Origin: Komagataeibacter swingsii
GTDB lineage: Bacteria > Pseudomonadota > Alphaproteobacteria > Acetobacterales > Acetobacteraceae
NCBI RefSeq assembly: GCF_003207895.1
Contig: NZ_NKUB01000001.1
Location: 62,001 to 126,000 of the forward strand
Length of the DNA: 64,000 nucleotides
Direction of reading: 5' to 3'
Shown: positions 17,770 to 27,086 of the stretch, in pieces
Layout: every line of letters starts with the position of its first letter
Position numbering within the stretch: position 1 is the stretch's first letter
Program-made: the position numbers and the translations under genes
The notes under the pieces: generated by a model
What the model was told of the DNA's origin: nothing
Seen by the model: only the letters and a program-made list of their open reading frames with translations
The model's database searches: none

Positions 17770-20466
17770 TCAGGGCGCCGTCACCGGCCCCTTGATGATT
17801 TCCGCCAGGTCGTCGGGGCGGATCCACTTACGGAATGCATCGCGTATGGCGGTGGCATCCAGCGTGTAATAGGCCTGTGCCGCGATATCGTTCTGGTTCA
17901 GCGGCAGGCCCAGGTCACTGAAATGCAGGTAGCCTGCCGCAATGGTGTCCAGACTAGCGGATTGCAGGGCCAGGCCGCGCAGCATGCCCGCGCGCGCCAT
18001 GGCCAGTTCATCTTCGCTGACGGGCTGCGCCTGCATGGCCTTGATGTCATGGATAGCCGAATCGCGCGCTGCGGCGACCTTGTCGGGGTCCGCGCCAAAG
18101 GAAATGCTGTAGGCGCTGCGGTGGCGTTTCCATGTCAGGTGGCTGCGCACGGTATAGACGTACCCACTACGCACCCGCAGGTCGCGGTACAGGCGGGATG
18201 AAAAGCCCGAGCCGAGGATTTCGTTGCCAAGGTTGAGCGCGAAGTGTTCCGGGTTGGCGACATTCAGCGACAGGCTTTCGGGCAGGGAGACGGTGGCCTG
18301 CGTGCTGGACGGGTCGGGCACCTTCATCACGCTGGTACGGCTGTCGGGGCGTGGGGGCAGGTCAACCACGGGCGTTGGCCCGCTGGCGCGCCATGCGCCA
18401 AACGTGCGCGATATCGCGCGGTAGGCGGCGGCGGGCGTGATATCGCCGGTGATGACAATGGTGGTCAGGTCTGGCCTGTAGGCCGATTTCCAGAATGCGC
18501 GGCAGTCCGCCAGCGTCAGCTTCATCACCTCATCCGGCTGCGCCTGCCGCAGGGACGGGTCGCCCGCGGGTGACACCGCGCCCTGCATCGCGCGCTGGAA
18601 CAGGTATTGCGGCGAATGCAGCAGGCCAGCCAGGGAGGCCGCCGTATTGGCGCGCACCACCCTGAATGCCTGTTCGGGCAGGGCAGGGTGCAGTTCGTTT
18701 TCCGCCAGCAGTTCCAGCCCCCGGTCAAAATCGGGCGTCAGCACGTTCAGGCTGAAATCGGCCCCGGCGCTTTCGCTGGCGGCAATGTCGTCAAAGGCTT
18801 TCTGTAGCCCGACCCGGTCATGCGTCGTGCTGCCATAGCTGAACAACTCATTCGTAATATCGGCAATGCCTTCCTGGCCCGGCGGTTCCTGCATGTCCTC
18901 GTTCTGGCGGATGGTGCCATACAGGTTGATGGTATGGCTGACGGAAGCCGGGCGCACGATCAGGTGCAGGCCATTGGGCAGGGTGTACTGCGCGGGTTGG
19001 GCCGACGCCCCGGGCGGTCGCAGCGCCAGCAGGCTGTCACTGGCCCAGTGGGGCAGGGTTACGGGATGGTCGGGTGTGCTGGCGAAGGATTCCGCGCCGC
19101 CAAATCCCTTGTCGGCTACCGGGTGGCCGCCATCGCGCGGGGTCAGGATTGCGATGATGGACTGCTGCGGGTCCAGCACGTCGTGCGCCAGGCGATTGAC
19201 ATCTTCCGGTGTGACGGCGGCAAAGGCTGCGGCTTCATCATCGGGGGATTGCAGGCCCATTACGGCCTGTGCTTCCGACCAGCTTTCCGCAAGGCCCGAA
19301 ATGCTGTTGGCGGCAAAGCCAAGCTGCGCCAGTTCCTTGCGCCTGGCCGCATCGACCAGATCGGACGGTACGCCGTTTTCCCGCAACGCCCGCAGGATGT
19401 CCTGCATGCGCGCCTGAAGCGGGGCGGGGTTGCCCCCCTTGGGGAAGGCCGCGATGGCGATGCCGATCCCGGCATCCGCCTTGGTCACGAAATCGAAGCT
19501 GGACAGCAGCGCGCGCCCCTGTGGCACAAGGTCATATAACGCACCGCGCTGGCTGGCCAGCACATCGGACAGGATGCGCGCGGTGGCATAGTCATGGCTG
19601 TTCTGTCCCGGCATGCGGCTGGCGATGGCGACAAGGCCCACGGGGTAGTCGGTCGGGAACTGCAGGGTCTGGGCCTGCACGGGGCCGGGGTGGATCTGCG
19701 GGCGCGCGGGCAGCCTGCGCGCCGGGATCGGGCCAAAGGTTTCGCGCACCATCGCCAGTGTGCGGGCGACATCCACATCACCCGTTATGACCAGGATGGC
19801 GTTGTTGGGCGCATACCACTGCCGGTAGAACCGGCGCAGCAGGGCCGTATCCGTCCTGTCAAAGGACGGGCGGCTGCCCAGCGCGTCGTGTTCGTAAGGC
19901 GTGCCGGCAAACAGGATGGACTGCAGGCGCGCCAGATAGACATAGCCGGGGCTGGACAGGTCGCGTGAGACTTCCTGCTCGATCGCGCCGCGTTCATGCG
20001 CCCAGTCCCCGGCCGCCAGCGTCAGGCCCTGCATGCGCATGGCTTCGATACGCAGCAGCACATCAAGGTTGTCCGCGGACGCGGTATAGAAGAACTGTGT
20101 TATGTTTTCCGTCGTATCCGCGTTGTAATCGCCGCCCAGCCGCGCGCCGATGGCGGCCATCTGGTCACGGTCCAGCCCCTTGCTGCCACGGAACATCATG
20201 TGTTCCAATGCATGCGCCGTGCCGGGAAAACCCGCGGGCGCCGCAGCCGACCCCACCAGGTAGTTGATTTCGGTGCTGACAACCGGGGCCAGGCGGTCGG
20301 GCACGATCACCACGCGCAACCCGTTGGGCAGCGTGGCCTGTAGCGGCGCTTCAGGCCGGGCAACAGCGGCAACCGGCGCAGCCGCACGGGCTGCGGGCGG
20401 TACAAGGCAACTGCCACATAGCAGGAGGGAGAGGCATAATGTTTTGGAAAACAGGCGTGCTATCAT
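17770..20466 (-). CDS. M16 family zinc metallopeptidase, two-domain, secreted
   Basis: Pitrilysin-family protease, 898 aa, probably periplasmic (signal peptide about residues 1-29, ending AARA). The inverted zinc motif H85-A-L-E88-H89 is intact, and the distal Glu lies in RGAIEQEVSRD. The protein contains two M16 repeats: the N-terminal half carries the catalytic site, while the C-terminal half (from about 490, starting QYTLPNGLHLIVRP) lacks HxxEH and is expected to be structural. A GSGFSSRLYRDLR motif near 740 is typical. It converges with gtrB and ends 70 nt from it. Substrate is unknown. Confidence 0.9.
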   Translation of the reverse strand: MIARLFSKTLCLSLLLCGSCLVPPAARAAAPVAAVARPEAPLQATLPNGLRVVIVPDRLAPVVSTEINYLVGSAAAPAGFPGTAHALEHMMFRGSKGLDRDQMAAIGARLGGDYNADTTENITQFFYTASADNLDVLLRIEAMRMQGLTLAAGDWAHERGAIEQEVSRDLSSPGYVYLARLQSILFAGTPYEHDALGSRPSFDRTDTALLRRFYRQWYAPNNAILVITGDVDVARTLAMVRETFGPIPARRLPARPQIHPGPVQAQTLQFPTDYPVGLVAIASRMPGQNSHDYATARILSDVLASQRGALYDLVPQGRALLSSFDFVTKADAGIGIAIAAFPKGGNPAPLQARMQDILRALRENGVPSDLVDAARRKELAQLGFAANSISGLAESWSEAQAVMGLQSPDDEAAAFAAVTPEDVNRLAHDVLDPQQSIIAILTPRDGGHPVADKGFGGAESFASTPDHPVTLPHWASDSLLALRPPGASAQPAQYTLPNGLHLIVRPASVSHTINLYGTIRQNEDMQEPPGQEGIADITNELFSYGSTTHDRVGLQKAFDDIAASESAGADFSLNVLTPDFDRGLELLAENELHPALPEQAFRVVRANTAASLAGLLHSPQYLFQRAMQGAVSPAGDPSLRQAQPDEVMKLTLADCRAFWKSAYRPDLTTIVITGDITPAAAYRAISRTFGAWRASGPTPVVDLPPRPDSRTSVMKVPDPSSTQATVSLPESLSLNVANPEHFALNLGNEILGSGFSSRLYRDLRVRSGYVYTVRSHLTWKRHRSAYSISFGADPDKVAAARDSAIHDIKAMQAQPVSEDELAMARAGMLRGLALQSASLDTIAAGYLHFSDLGLPLNQNDIAAQAYYTLDATAIRDAFRKWIRPDDLAEIIKGPVTAP

Positions 20467-20551
20467 GTCCCCAGATTACGCTGTTTTGGCCATGGCGGCC
20501 AGTTCATGCGGCCCCTAGCTGCCATAACGGCCTGTTATAAAGGATTGAACC

Positions 20552-21724
20552 ATGTCCCGTGTCCCGGTGGAGAAGGCCCACATGCGCGAACGCATCCGCC
20601 ACGTCATGGATACGGCCGTGGAGACGTCCCGGCTGGTCGGCGCCGTGGTCATGGTCGCGGTGGATGGCGAGGTCGTGGTGGCGGAAGCCGCAGGGCAGGC
20701 CGACCGGGAAGGCGGCCTGCCCATGCAGGTCGATACCCTGTTCCGCCTCGCCTCCCTGACCAAGCCGGTGGTGACCGCCGTGGCGCTGGCCATGGTGGAG
20801 GAAGGGCTGCTGGACCTGCATGCCGCCGTGACGCGCTACCTGCCGCATTTCCATCCCGCCCTGCCTGACGGGATGCCGTGCGAGATCACGCTGCATCAAC
20901 TTCTGACCCATACCAGTGGCCTGACCTACGGATTCGCCTTTCCGCGTGATGACAATCCCTACGCCCGCGCTGGCGTATCGGACGGCATTGCGGAACCGGG
21001 GCTGTCGCTGGCGGATAACCTTTCCCGGCTGGCGTCGACCCGGCTGGTCTTCGCGCCGGGGCAGGGATGGGCCTATTCGCTGGGGCTGGATGTGATGGGC
21101 GGCGTGATTGAAAAGGCATCCGGCCTGTCGCTGCCCGCGGCCGTAAGGCGTTATGTCGGCGCGCCGCTGGACTGGCGCGACAGTGGCTTCATGCTGACAC
21201 CATTGCAGTCCCCCGCCGCCTGCTATGCCGATGCGCGTCCCGTGCCCATCCGCATGGGGGCGGAATATGTCATGCCACGCATGTTGCCCGGTGGCGGGAT
21301 GGGGGAAATCCGTTTTGCGCCCGATCGCATCCGCAATCCGGATTCCTATCCATCCGGCGGCGCGGGCATGGTGGGGACAGCGGCGGAGTTCCTGGCATTT
21401 CTGGAAGCCGTGCGCATTGGTGGCGAAGGCATGCTGTCACCTGCATCCGCCATGCTGTTTGGCCGGAACGCCATTGGCGATATCGACATGGGGCCACTGG
21501 CGCGCGGGCGGCGCTTCGGTTATGGGGCGGCGATCATAGCGGACCCGCTGGCCGCTCGGACACCACTCAGTCCCGGCAGTTTTACATGGGGGGGTGTGTA
21601 TGGGCATCAATGGGCGGTGGACCGCGCGCGGGGCATGAGCATTGTCATGCTCGGCAATACCGCGCTGGCGGGCATGGCGGGGGCGTATCCCGATGCGGTC
21701 GTCGCCGCCGCCTGCGGCGCGTGA
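20552..21724 (+). CDS. Serine hydrolase of the beta-lactamase (class C / EstB-like) family
   Basis: 390 aa with the fold of class C beta-lactamases, D,D-peptidases and EstB-type esterases. The nucleophile motif is S68-L-T-K71 (FRLASLTKPVV), then HTSGLTYGF. The second motif reads W-A-Y-S-L, so the Tyr is kept but the usual Asn of YxN is Leu. The third motif near the C-terminus is YGHQW instead of KTG, as in many esterases. No signal peptide is seen, so it is probably cytoplasmic. The start ATG 20552 is preceded by AAAGGA. Esterase or amide hydrolase activity is more likely than antibiotic hydrolysis. Confidence 0.85.
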   Translation: MSRVPVEKAHMRERIRHVMDTAVETSRLVGAVVMVAVDGEVVVAEAAGQADREGGLPMQVDTLFRLASLTKPVVTAVALAMVEEGLLDLHAAVTRYLPHFHPALPDGMPCEITLHQLLTHTSGLTYGFAFPRDDNPYARAGVSDGIAEPGLSLADNLSRLASTRLVFAPGQGWAYSLGLDVMGGVIEKASGLSLPAAVRRYVGAPLDWRDSGFMLTPLQSPAACYADARPVPIRMGAEYVMPRMLPGGGMGEIRFAPDRIRNPDSYPSGGAGMVGTAAEFLAFLEAVRIGGEGMLSPASAMLFGRNAIGDIDMGPLARGRRFGYGAAIIADPLAARTPLSPGSFTWGGVYGHQWAVDRARGMSIVMLGNTALAGMAGAYPDAVVAAACGA

Positions 21725-21773
21725 CGGAACGTGCGCCCGCACTACGACGGATACGAGGATACTGGGAACTGTC

Positions 21774-22295
21774 ATGTCATTTGGTGATCGCGTCAACCAG
21801 TTTGACGCCTGGCTGCTGGACCGGGTCTTCCAGCCTTTTGCCGACGCCCTGCCCGAACGCCTGACGGCCATGGAAATGGGCATGAGCTTTCAGGTCGGGT
21901 CCATCGTGCTGTCGGCCGCATCCATTTCCGCCCTGCTGGTGCTGGAGGGGATGACGCTGGATAACCTGATCGCCAACGTACTCGGCTGGTTTTTCGAGGT
22001 GGTGTTCTATATCGGCATCCACCGCATGCGCAGGCTGGTCAAACCGGGTTACCAGAACCCGTTACGCGTCATGCTGGCGGGCATGCGGCCCATTTCCATC
22101 CCGTTTGCGGCCTATGCCTTCTATCAGGCGGTTACGGCGGAGCGGGCGTATGAACTGGCCCTGTGGTTCAATTCCCTGTCGCAACTTGTGTTCGTTGCCG
22201 GGATCTACCTGATTTCATGCAACGTGCCGCCGCCGGGGCATCGCGCACGGCAGACATCCTTTGGGCGCGGACCGCTGCCCAATGAAATAGGCTGA
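21774..22295 (+). CDS. Hypothetical multi-pass membrane protein
   Basis: 173 aa, not recognised. It opens MSFGDRVNQFDAWLLDRVF and contains about four hydrophobic stretches (roughly residues 41-60, 65-83, 100-118 and 130-150), separated by a basic loop HRMRRLVKPGYQNP. The C-terminal tail is polar. It starts 49 nt after the serine hydrolase and may be co-transcribed with it. The ATG at 21774 is the first one giving this soluble N-terminus; upstream in-frame codons overlap the hydrolase. A double-hairpin repeat follows the stop. Confidence 0.7.
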   Translation: MSFGDRVNQFDAWLLDRVFQPFADALPERLTAMEMGMSFQVGSIVLSAASISALLVLEGMTLDNLIANVLGWFFEVVFYIGIHRMRRLVKPGYQNPLRVMLAGMRPISIPFAAYAFYQAVTAERAYELALWFNSLSQLVFVAGIYLISCNVPPPGHRARQTSFGRGPLPNEIG

Positions 22296-22300
22296 CTGTC

Positions 22301-22378
22301 AAAAGTTTTTGGTGAAGCTTTTTTCAAAAAGCTTCAAAAATCGCCGCCTTTTAAAAAAGGCGGCACCCAAAAATTTTT
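22301..22378 (+). repeat. Intergenic double-hairpin repeat, copy 2
   Basis: The clearest copy. GAAGCTTTTTT and AAAAAGCTTC (22314-22335) form one stem, and GCCGCCTTTT (22343-22352) with AAAAGGCGGC (22355-22364) a second perfect ten-base stem. Outer arms AAAAGTTTTTGG and CCCAAAAATTTT bracket both. It lies between two convergent genes, where a two-way terminator would be useful. Confidence 0.85.
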
Positions 22379-22397
22379 GATTTTCATCGGTGGGTTT

Positions 22398-22577
22398 TCA
22401 GAAATCCACACACCGTCCCTTGACCGTCCAGTCGCCATAACGGGTCGGTTCCGGCCCCTTCGGGCCGCCGACTTCATCCGCCTCGGCAGGCTGTTTCAGC
22501 AGCGCGGCTTCCTTGGCCGCTTCGTCCTGCGCCGTATCGGCGGCAGGGGCGGGGGAGGGGGTCTTGTCCTTGCTCAT
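22398..22577 (-). CDS. DUF1674 / SdhAF4-like small protein
   Basis: 59-aa protein whose C-terminus reads GGPKGPEPTRYGDWTVKGRCVDF, very close to the DUF1674 signature found in mitochondrial SDHAF4, a succinate dehydrogenase assembly factor, and in alphaproteobacterial homologues. The N-terminal 35 residues are Ala/Lys/Glu-rich and probably disordered. ATG 22577 has GGAG upstream. It follows ccmI by 71 nt on the same strand. A role in flavoprotein SdhA assembly is inferred from the eukaryotic family only. Confidence 0.85.
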   Translation of the reverse strand: MSKDKTPSPAPAADTAQDEAAKEAALLKQPAEADEVGGPKGPEPTRYGDWTVKGRCVDF

Positions 22578-22648
22578 GATGGCAGTCTCCGCCCAATGCC
22601 CCGGAACTGGCAAGCCCCAAACGTCCCTGTAAACGCCGGGATAGCGTG

Positions 22649-23371
22649 TTATTGATGTTCGGACTGCGCGATGCGCTGCTGCACCGTCATCCGCCATGGC
22701 GCGTTGGCGGGGGCCGCGTCCAATGCGCGGCGGTAGAGGTCCGCCGTCTCGGGGGAGATATGGCCGCCATCGGCCATCATCTGCGCTTCCGCCGCGCGGG
22801 CGGCGACTTCGGGGTCGAAATGCTGTTCGATGGCGCTGCGCCATGCCTGGGCTGCGGCGGCGTAATGGTCGCGCCCGGCTTCGGCCTGGCCCAGCAGCAC
22901 ATAACCCTGGAACAGGCTGGGATCGCCCGCCGGGATCTGTTTCAACTGGTCGCGCAGCCGGTCGATGATCGCGTCATTGCGGTGGTCCTCGCGCTGGAGC
23001 GCCACAAGGCGCGGGGCCAGCGGCTGTGCGGGAAGCGACGGATGCCCGACCGTAAGATACAGCCCGATGGCCGCCACCGGCAGCGCGATCAGGGCCGCGG
23101 TAATCGCTCCGGTGGAGGCCCCCTTGCCCGCGACGAAGGCGGGCAGCATGTCGGTGCCCAGTACCCGGCGCTGGATTTCCAGCCGCGCGCTGTCATGTTC
23201 GGACGGCGCGATCATGCCTTCGACCAGATCGCGTTCCAGTTCCGCAAGCTGCGCCTGATGCAGGACAAGGGCCGTCTCGCGTTCATCGCGCAGCAGGGTC
23301 GTGCGACGGAACGAGACCAGCGCGGGCAGCAGCGCGATCACGCCAAGCAGGCAAATACCAATCCAGATCAT
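22649..23371 (-). CDS. ccmI: Cytochrome c biogenesis protein CcmI (CycH)
   Basis: Membrane chaperone that holds apocytochrome c for heme ligation. The 240-aa protein has an N-terminal span (MIWIGICLLGVIALLPALV), a cytoplasmic helical region with ELERDLVEGMI, a second span near 88-106, and a periplasmic TPR-like region (about 130-240, including GYVLLGQAEAGRDHYAAA). This is shorter than the full-length enterobacterial-type protein. It is the last gene of the ccm operon, 7 nt after ccmH. Confidence 0.88.
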   Translation of the reverse strand: MIWIGICLLGVIALLPALVSFRRTTLLRDERETALVLHQAQLAELERDLVEGMIAPSEHDSARLEIQRRVLGTDMLPAFVAGKGASTGAITAALIALPVAAIGLYLTVGHPSLPAQPLAPRLVALQREDHRNDAIIDRLRDQLKQIPAGDPSLFQGYVLLGQAEAGRDHYAAAAQAWRSAIEQHFDPEVAARAAEAQMMADGGHISPETADLYRRALDAAPANAPWRMTVQQRIAQSEHQ

Positions 23372-23378
23372 GAGACTC

Positions 23379-23858
23379 TCAGCGTGTTTCGGTCAGGTCG
23401 GACAGACGGCGGCGTTCCTCGTCCGTCAGGGGCGTGGGCGTTACCGTGCGGGGCCTGCGGAATGTCCACCACGCCACGCCTGTGCCAATGCACAGCGCCA
23501 GCAGCGGCATGACCCACAGCAGCAGCGTGCCGATGGTCAGCGGTGGTTTCAGGCGGATGAAGTTTCCATAGCGGTTGACCATCCAGTCCATGATCTGCCG
23601 GTTGCTTTCGCCCCTGGCCACGTGTTCGCGCACCACATGGCGCAGGTCGCGGGCCAGGTCGGCGCTGCTGTCCTCGATCGATTCGTTCTGGCACACAAGG
23701 CAGCGCAACTGCGACCCGATCGCCTCGGCGCGCTGTTCCTGCGCTGGGTCGGGCAGCATTTCCGACGGGTCATCCACCGCCATCGCCACAAACGGGGCAA
23801 ACAGCAGGCAGGCCAGCAGGGCGATCACGCCGTAATGGCGCAGGGAATGTGTCTTCAT
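23379..23858 (-). CDS. ccmH: Cytochrome c-type biogenesis protein CcmH (CycL)
   Basis: Periplasmic thiol-disulphide protein that reduces apocytochrome c CxxCH motifs. The 159-aa protein has a signal peptide (to about residue 27), then the signature LRCLVCQN with C53 and C56, a three-helix region (DLARDLRHVVREHVARG, MVNRYGNFIRLKPP) and a C-terminal membrane anchor at about 105-130. Its start overlaps ccmG by four bases. Confidence 0.95.
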   Translation of the reverse strand: MKTHSLRHYGVIALLACLLFAPFVAMAVDDPSEMLPDPAQEQRAEAIGSQLRCLVCQNESIEDSSADLARDLRHVVREHVARGESNRQIMDWMVNRYGNFIRLKPPLTIGTLLLWVMPLLALCIGTGVAWWTFRRPRTVTPTPLTDEERRRLSDLTETR

Positions 23859-24427
23859 GGCTTCAGGCTGTCCGCCAGCGGCATGATCGTGTTGGTAATC
23901 ATGGTTTCGGTAATGGGCGAGGCCGTATGCCAGCGGATCACCCCGCCGGGGCCGATCAGGAAGGTTTCCGGCACGCCGGACACGCCCCAGTCGATCGCGG
24001 CCAGCCCGTCGCGGTCGGCGGCGATGCGGGCATAGGGGTTGCCCGCGCGCTGCACGAAGCCCAGCGCATGTTCGGGCTTGTCCTTATACGCAATGCCCCA
24101 GATCGGCAGGCGTTCCTTCAATGCGTTCAGCACCGGCATTTCGGCAACGCATGGAATGCACCACGATGCGAAATAGTTCACCAGCACCGGGGATTTCAGC
24201 GCACGCAGGTCCTGCGCGGAAAAGCCCTGTCCCGGCGCCTGGTCCGGCAGGGCGAAATCCGGCACGGGACGGTTCAGCGCCGGGGCATGGATGTCATGCG
24301 GGTCGAACGATCCCTTTGTCATGCCCGACAGCATGCGCCAGAACCCCACGCCCACCCCGCCGGCCACAACCAGCGGGGCCGCCATCAGCAGGCGGCGACG
24401 GGTGGGGGAGGCAGGCTGGCCGCTCAT
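23855..24427 (-). CDS. ccmG: Thioredoxin-like CcmG/DsbE
   Basis: Membrane-anchored periplasmic thioredoxin that keeps CcmH and apocytochrome c reduced. The 190-aa protein has an N-terminal span (about 12-30) and the thioredoxin motif W-C90-I-P-C93. It also shows the CcmG-specific WGIAYKDKPEHAL, a cis-Pro in SGVPETFLI, and GVIRWHTASPIT. It overlaps ccmF and ccmH by four bases on each side. Confidence 0.95.
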   Translation of the reverse strand: MSGQPASPTRRRLLMAAPLVVAGGVGVGFWRMLSGMTKGSFDPHDIHAPALNRPVPDFALPDQAPGQGFSAQDLRALKSPVLVNYFASWCIPCVAEMPVLNALKERLPIWGIAYKDKPEHALGFVQRAGNPYARIAADRDGLAAIDWGVSGVPETFLIGPGGVIRWHTASPITETMITNTIMPLADSLKP

Positions 24428-26403
24428 TGCGCCACCACCACGTCAACGGTTTTCGCCCGGCGGGGCGCGCCCACGCGCACGCGCCGGTCGGACAGCGACA
24501 GCGCGCCGCCAAAGGCCATGATCAGCCCGCCCAGCCACATCCACGGTGCCAGCGGGTTGTAATGCAGGCGCAGCACATAGGTCGGGTTGGCGTCATCGCC
24601 ATGCCTGTCACCCAGCACACCGTAGATATCGGCCATGAGGTTGGTGTGGATCGCCACTTCCGTCGTGGTCTGGTGCTGGCTGGCGAAGGTGCGCTTGGAG
24701 GGATGCAGCGTCGTGATCAGCCTGCCATTGTGGCGGACCTCGATGGTCGCGACCAGCGCGCTGTAGTTCGGGCCTTGGGCCGGGTGCACGTCGGTCAGGG
24801 TCCAGCTGTCACCGGCCAGCATCTCGCTCTCGCCCACATGCACTTCCACAATCCGATGCGCCGCCTGCGACATCCCGGCAATGCCCAGCACGACGATCCC
24901 GACACCGGCATGGGCCAGGGCCGCGCCAAACACCGCGCGCGGCAGGCTGCGCGCGCGCTGCCAGCTCTGCGCCAGTGGCTGGCGGAACAGGCGCAGGCGT
25001 TCGGTAATATCGGTAATGCTGGAACAGATCACCCACACGGCAGTCGCCGTCGCCAGCACCGCCAGGATGTCACGCATCCGGAAGGTTGCGACAATCAGCG
25101 CCAGCAGCGCAACACAGGCCGCCCACCACAGGCGGCGCAGCACCGGCCACATCTGCGCCCGTTTCCATGGCACCATCGGCCCAAAGCCCATGAACACCAT
25201 GAGCGGTATGGCCAGCGGTATGGTGGTTGCGTCAAAGAACGGCTTGCCGACTGAAATCGTCTTGCCGAACAGCAGCGACATGAACGGCGGATACATCGTG
25301 CCCGTCAGCACCACCGCGCAGATGGAACACAGCAGGATGTTGTTCAGGACCAGCAGCCCTTCACGCGATACGGGCGAAAACAGGCCGCCGGTGGTCAGTT
25401 GCGGGGCGCGGATGGCGAACAGCAGCAGCGACCCGCCAATGACCAGCGCCAGCAGGCCAAGGATGAACACGCCACGCGCCGGGTCGTTGGCGAAGGCATG
25501 CACGGAATTGAGGATACCCGAACGCACAAGGAATGTGCCGGACAACGAGAACGAGAACGTGCCGATCGCCAGCAGCACGGTCCAGATCTTCAGCGCCTCG
25601 CGCTTTTCCACCACGATGGCCGAATGCACCAGCGCCGTGCCCGTCAGCCACGGGATCAGCGATGCGTTTTCCACCGGGTCCCAGAACCAGTAGCCACCCC
25701 AGCCCAGCACGTAGTACGACCACCACGACCCCATGGCGATGCCGCAGGTCAGGAAGCACCACGCCGCCACCGCCCATGGCCGCACCCACCGGCCCCATGC
25801 CGCATCGACCCTTCCTTCGATCAGGGCGGCGATGGCAAAGGCGAAGGGCACGGCAAAGCCCACATACCCGGTGTAGAGAATGGGCGGATGGAACGCGAGG
25901 CCGGGGTCCTGCAGCAGCGGGTTCATGCCCTGCCCGTCCAGCGGGGCGGGCCACACGCGGGCAAAGGGGTTGGACGTGGTCAGGCAGAACAGTTCGAACC
26001 CTGCGGCAACCCCGCCCAGCACCGCGATCACGCGCGCCTGTAGCGCGGAGGGCAGGTTGCGGCCGAACAGCGCCACCGCGCCACCGCAGATGGACAGGAT
26101 CATCGCCCACAGCAGGACCGATCCCTCGTGATTGCCCCATACGCCGGTGATCTTGTACAGCAGCGGCTTGCTGACCGCGCTGTTGGCGGCCACGTTCTGC
26201 ACGGAAAAGTCATTGGTGATGGCGGCGTGGATCAGGCACGCAAAGGAGGTGATCAGCGCGATCATCTGCCCCACCGCCAGCGCCGGGGCCAGCGCCATCA
26301 GGCGGGCGTCACGCCGGTTGGCCCCGATCAGGGGCAGGATGGCCTGTCCGGCGGCCATGCAGCATGCCAGCGCCAGCGCAAAATTTCCAAGTTCCGGGTT
26401 CAT
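24424..26403 (-). CDS. ccmF: Heme lyase CcmF
   Basis: Large membrane protein that ligates heme to apocytochrome c. The 659-aa product has many hydrophobic spans and the tryptophan-rich WWD motif GGYWFWDPVENASLIPWL near residue 235, plus HNRG-type conserved segments such as WGNHEGSVLLW. The last quarter includes a soluble periplasmic loop. Length is normal for the family. It starts 9 nt after ccmE. Confidence 0.96.
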   Translation of the reverse strand: MNPELGNFALALACCMAAGQAILPLIGANRRDARLMALAPALAVGQMIALITSFACLIHAAITNDFSVQNVAANSAVSKPLLYKITGVWGNHEGSVLLWAMILSICGGAVALFGRNLPSALQARVIAVLGGVAAGFELFCLTTSNPFARVWPAPLDGQGMNPLLQDPGLAFHPPILYTGYVGFAVPFAFAIAALIEGRVDAAWGRWVRPWAVAAWCFLTCGIAMGSWWSYYVLGWGGYWFWDPVENASLIPWLTGTALVHSAIVVEKREALKIWTVLLAIGTFSFSLSGTFLVRSGILNSVHAFANDPARGVFILGLLALVIGGSLLLFAIRAPQLTTGGLFSPVSREGLLVLNNILLCSICAVVLTGTMYPPFMSLLFGKTISVGKPFFDATTIPLAIPLMVFMGFGPMVPWKRAQMWPVLRRLWWAACVALLALIVATFRMRDILAVLATATAVWVICSSITDITERLRLFRQPLAQSWQRARSLPRAVFGAALAHAGVGIVVLGIAGMSQAAHRIVEVHVGESEMLAGDSWTLTDVHPAQGPNYSALVATIEVRHNGRLITTLHPSKRTFASQHQTTTEVAIHTNLMADIYGVLGDRHGDDANPTYVLRLHYNPLAPWMWLGGLIMAFGGALSLSDRRVRVGAPRRAKTVDVVVAQ

Positions 26404-26412
26404 TATCGGATG

Positions 26413-26943
26413 TCAGTTTCCGTCAGGTGTCTGGGTGGCCGGTTTTTTCGTGTCGGCAGCCGTCATGGTGTTCCAGCTTGCCGCGTCCGGGGCCTTGCCG
26501 AAGCGGGGGTCCCACTTGCCGCTGCGGCGCAGTTCCTCGGCCACTTCCTTGGGCATGTAGGTCTCGTCATGCTTGGCCAGCACCTCGCTGGCGCGGAAGG
26601 TGCCGTCGGGATTGACGGTGCCCACGGCGACCACGCTCTGCCCCTCGCGGAACAGGTCGGGCAGGATGCCTTCGTACCGCACGGTCACGGCGGCCTGCCC
26701 GTCGGTCACGTCAAACAGGTTGACGGGTGAATCCTTCACCGTTTCGCGGTGTACGCTACCGGCCACGACCATGCCGCCAAGGCGGATGGTGCGGTCGGCC
26801 GGGGGCGGCTTGGCATGGACCTGCGACGGGGCCATGAAGAAGACGATATTGGATGAGAAGGCGTTCAGCGTCAGCGCGGCAGCGGAACCAAGTCCGATCA
26901 TGCACGCCACCACCAGCCACAGGCGTCGGCTTTTGCGGGTCAT
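26413..26943 (-). CDS. ccmE: Heme chaperone CcmE
   Basis: Periplasmic, membrane-anchored OB-fold protein that carries heme covalently. The 176-aa protein has an N-terminal span (about 8-28), RLGGMVVAGSV at the start of the OB fold, and the heme-binding VLAKHDETYMP with H125 and Y129. The C-terminus is a flexible Thr/Lys-rich tail. The ATG overlaps the ccmD stop (TCATGA read on the minus strand). Confidence 0.95.
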   Translation of the reverse strand: MTRKSRRLWLVVACMIGLGSAAALTLNAFSSNIVFFMAPSQVHAKPPPADRTIRLGGMVVAGSVHRETVKDSPVNLFDVTDGQAAVTVRYEGILPDLFREGQSVVAVGTVNPDGTFRASEVLAKHDETYMPKEVAEELRRSGKWDPRFGKAPDAASWNTMTAADTKKPATQTPDGN

Positions 26944-27086
26944 GACGGCTGGCGTGTCCGGGGCTGTTCAATGGCGGCCAGGCGCCTGCGCGCGGTACGC
27001 AGGCGGATGGCGGCGTTGACGGACAGGACCGTCGCAACGCCAAGCGTCAGGCCATAGGCGGCCAGGATATAGGGCAGGTGGGTCAT
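26940..27086 (-). CDS. ccmD: Heme exporter small subunit CcmD
   Basis: 48-aa single-pass membrane protein, easily missed because of its size. It begins MTHLPYILAAYGLTLGVATV, then NAAIRLRTARRRLAAIEQ: one membrane span followed by a basic stretch, as in CcmD, which helps release holo-CcmE from CcmC. It overlaps ccmC upstream and ccmE downstream by four bases each, so its position in ccmCDEFGHI is exact. Both overlaps suggest translational coupling. Confidence 0.93.
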   Translation of the reverse strand: MTHLPYILAAYGLTLGVATVLSVNAAIRLRTARRRLAAIEQPRTRQPS

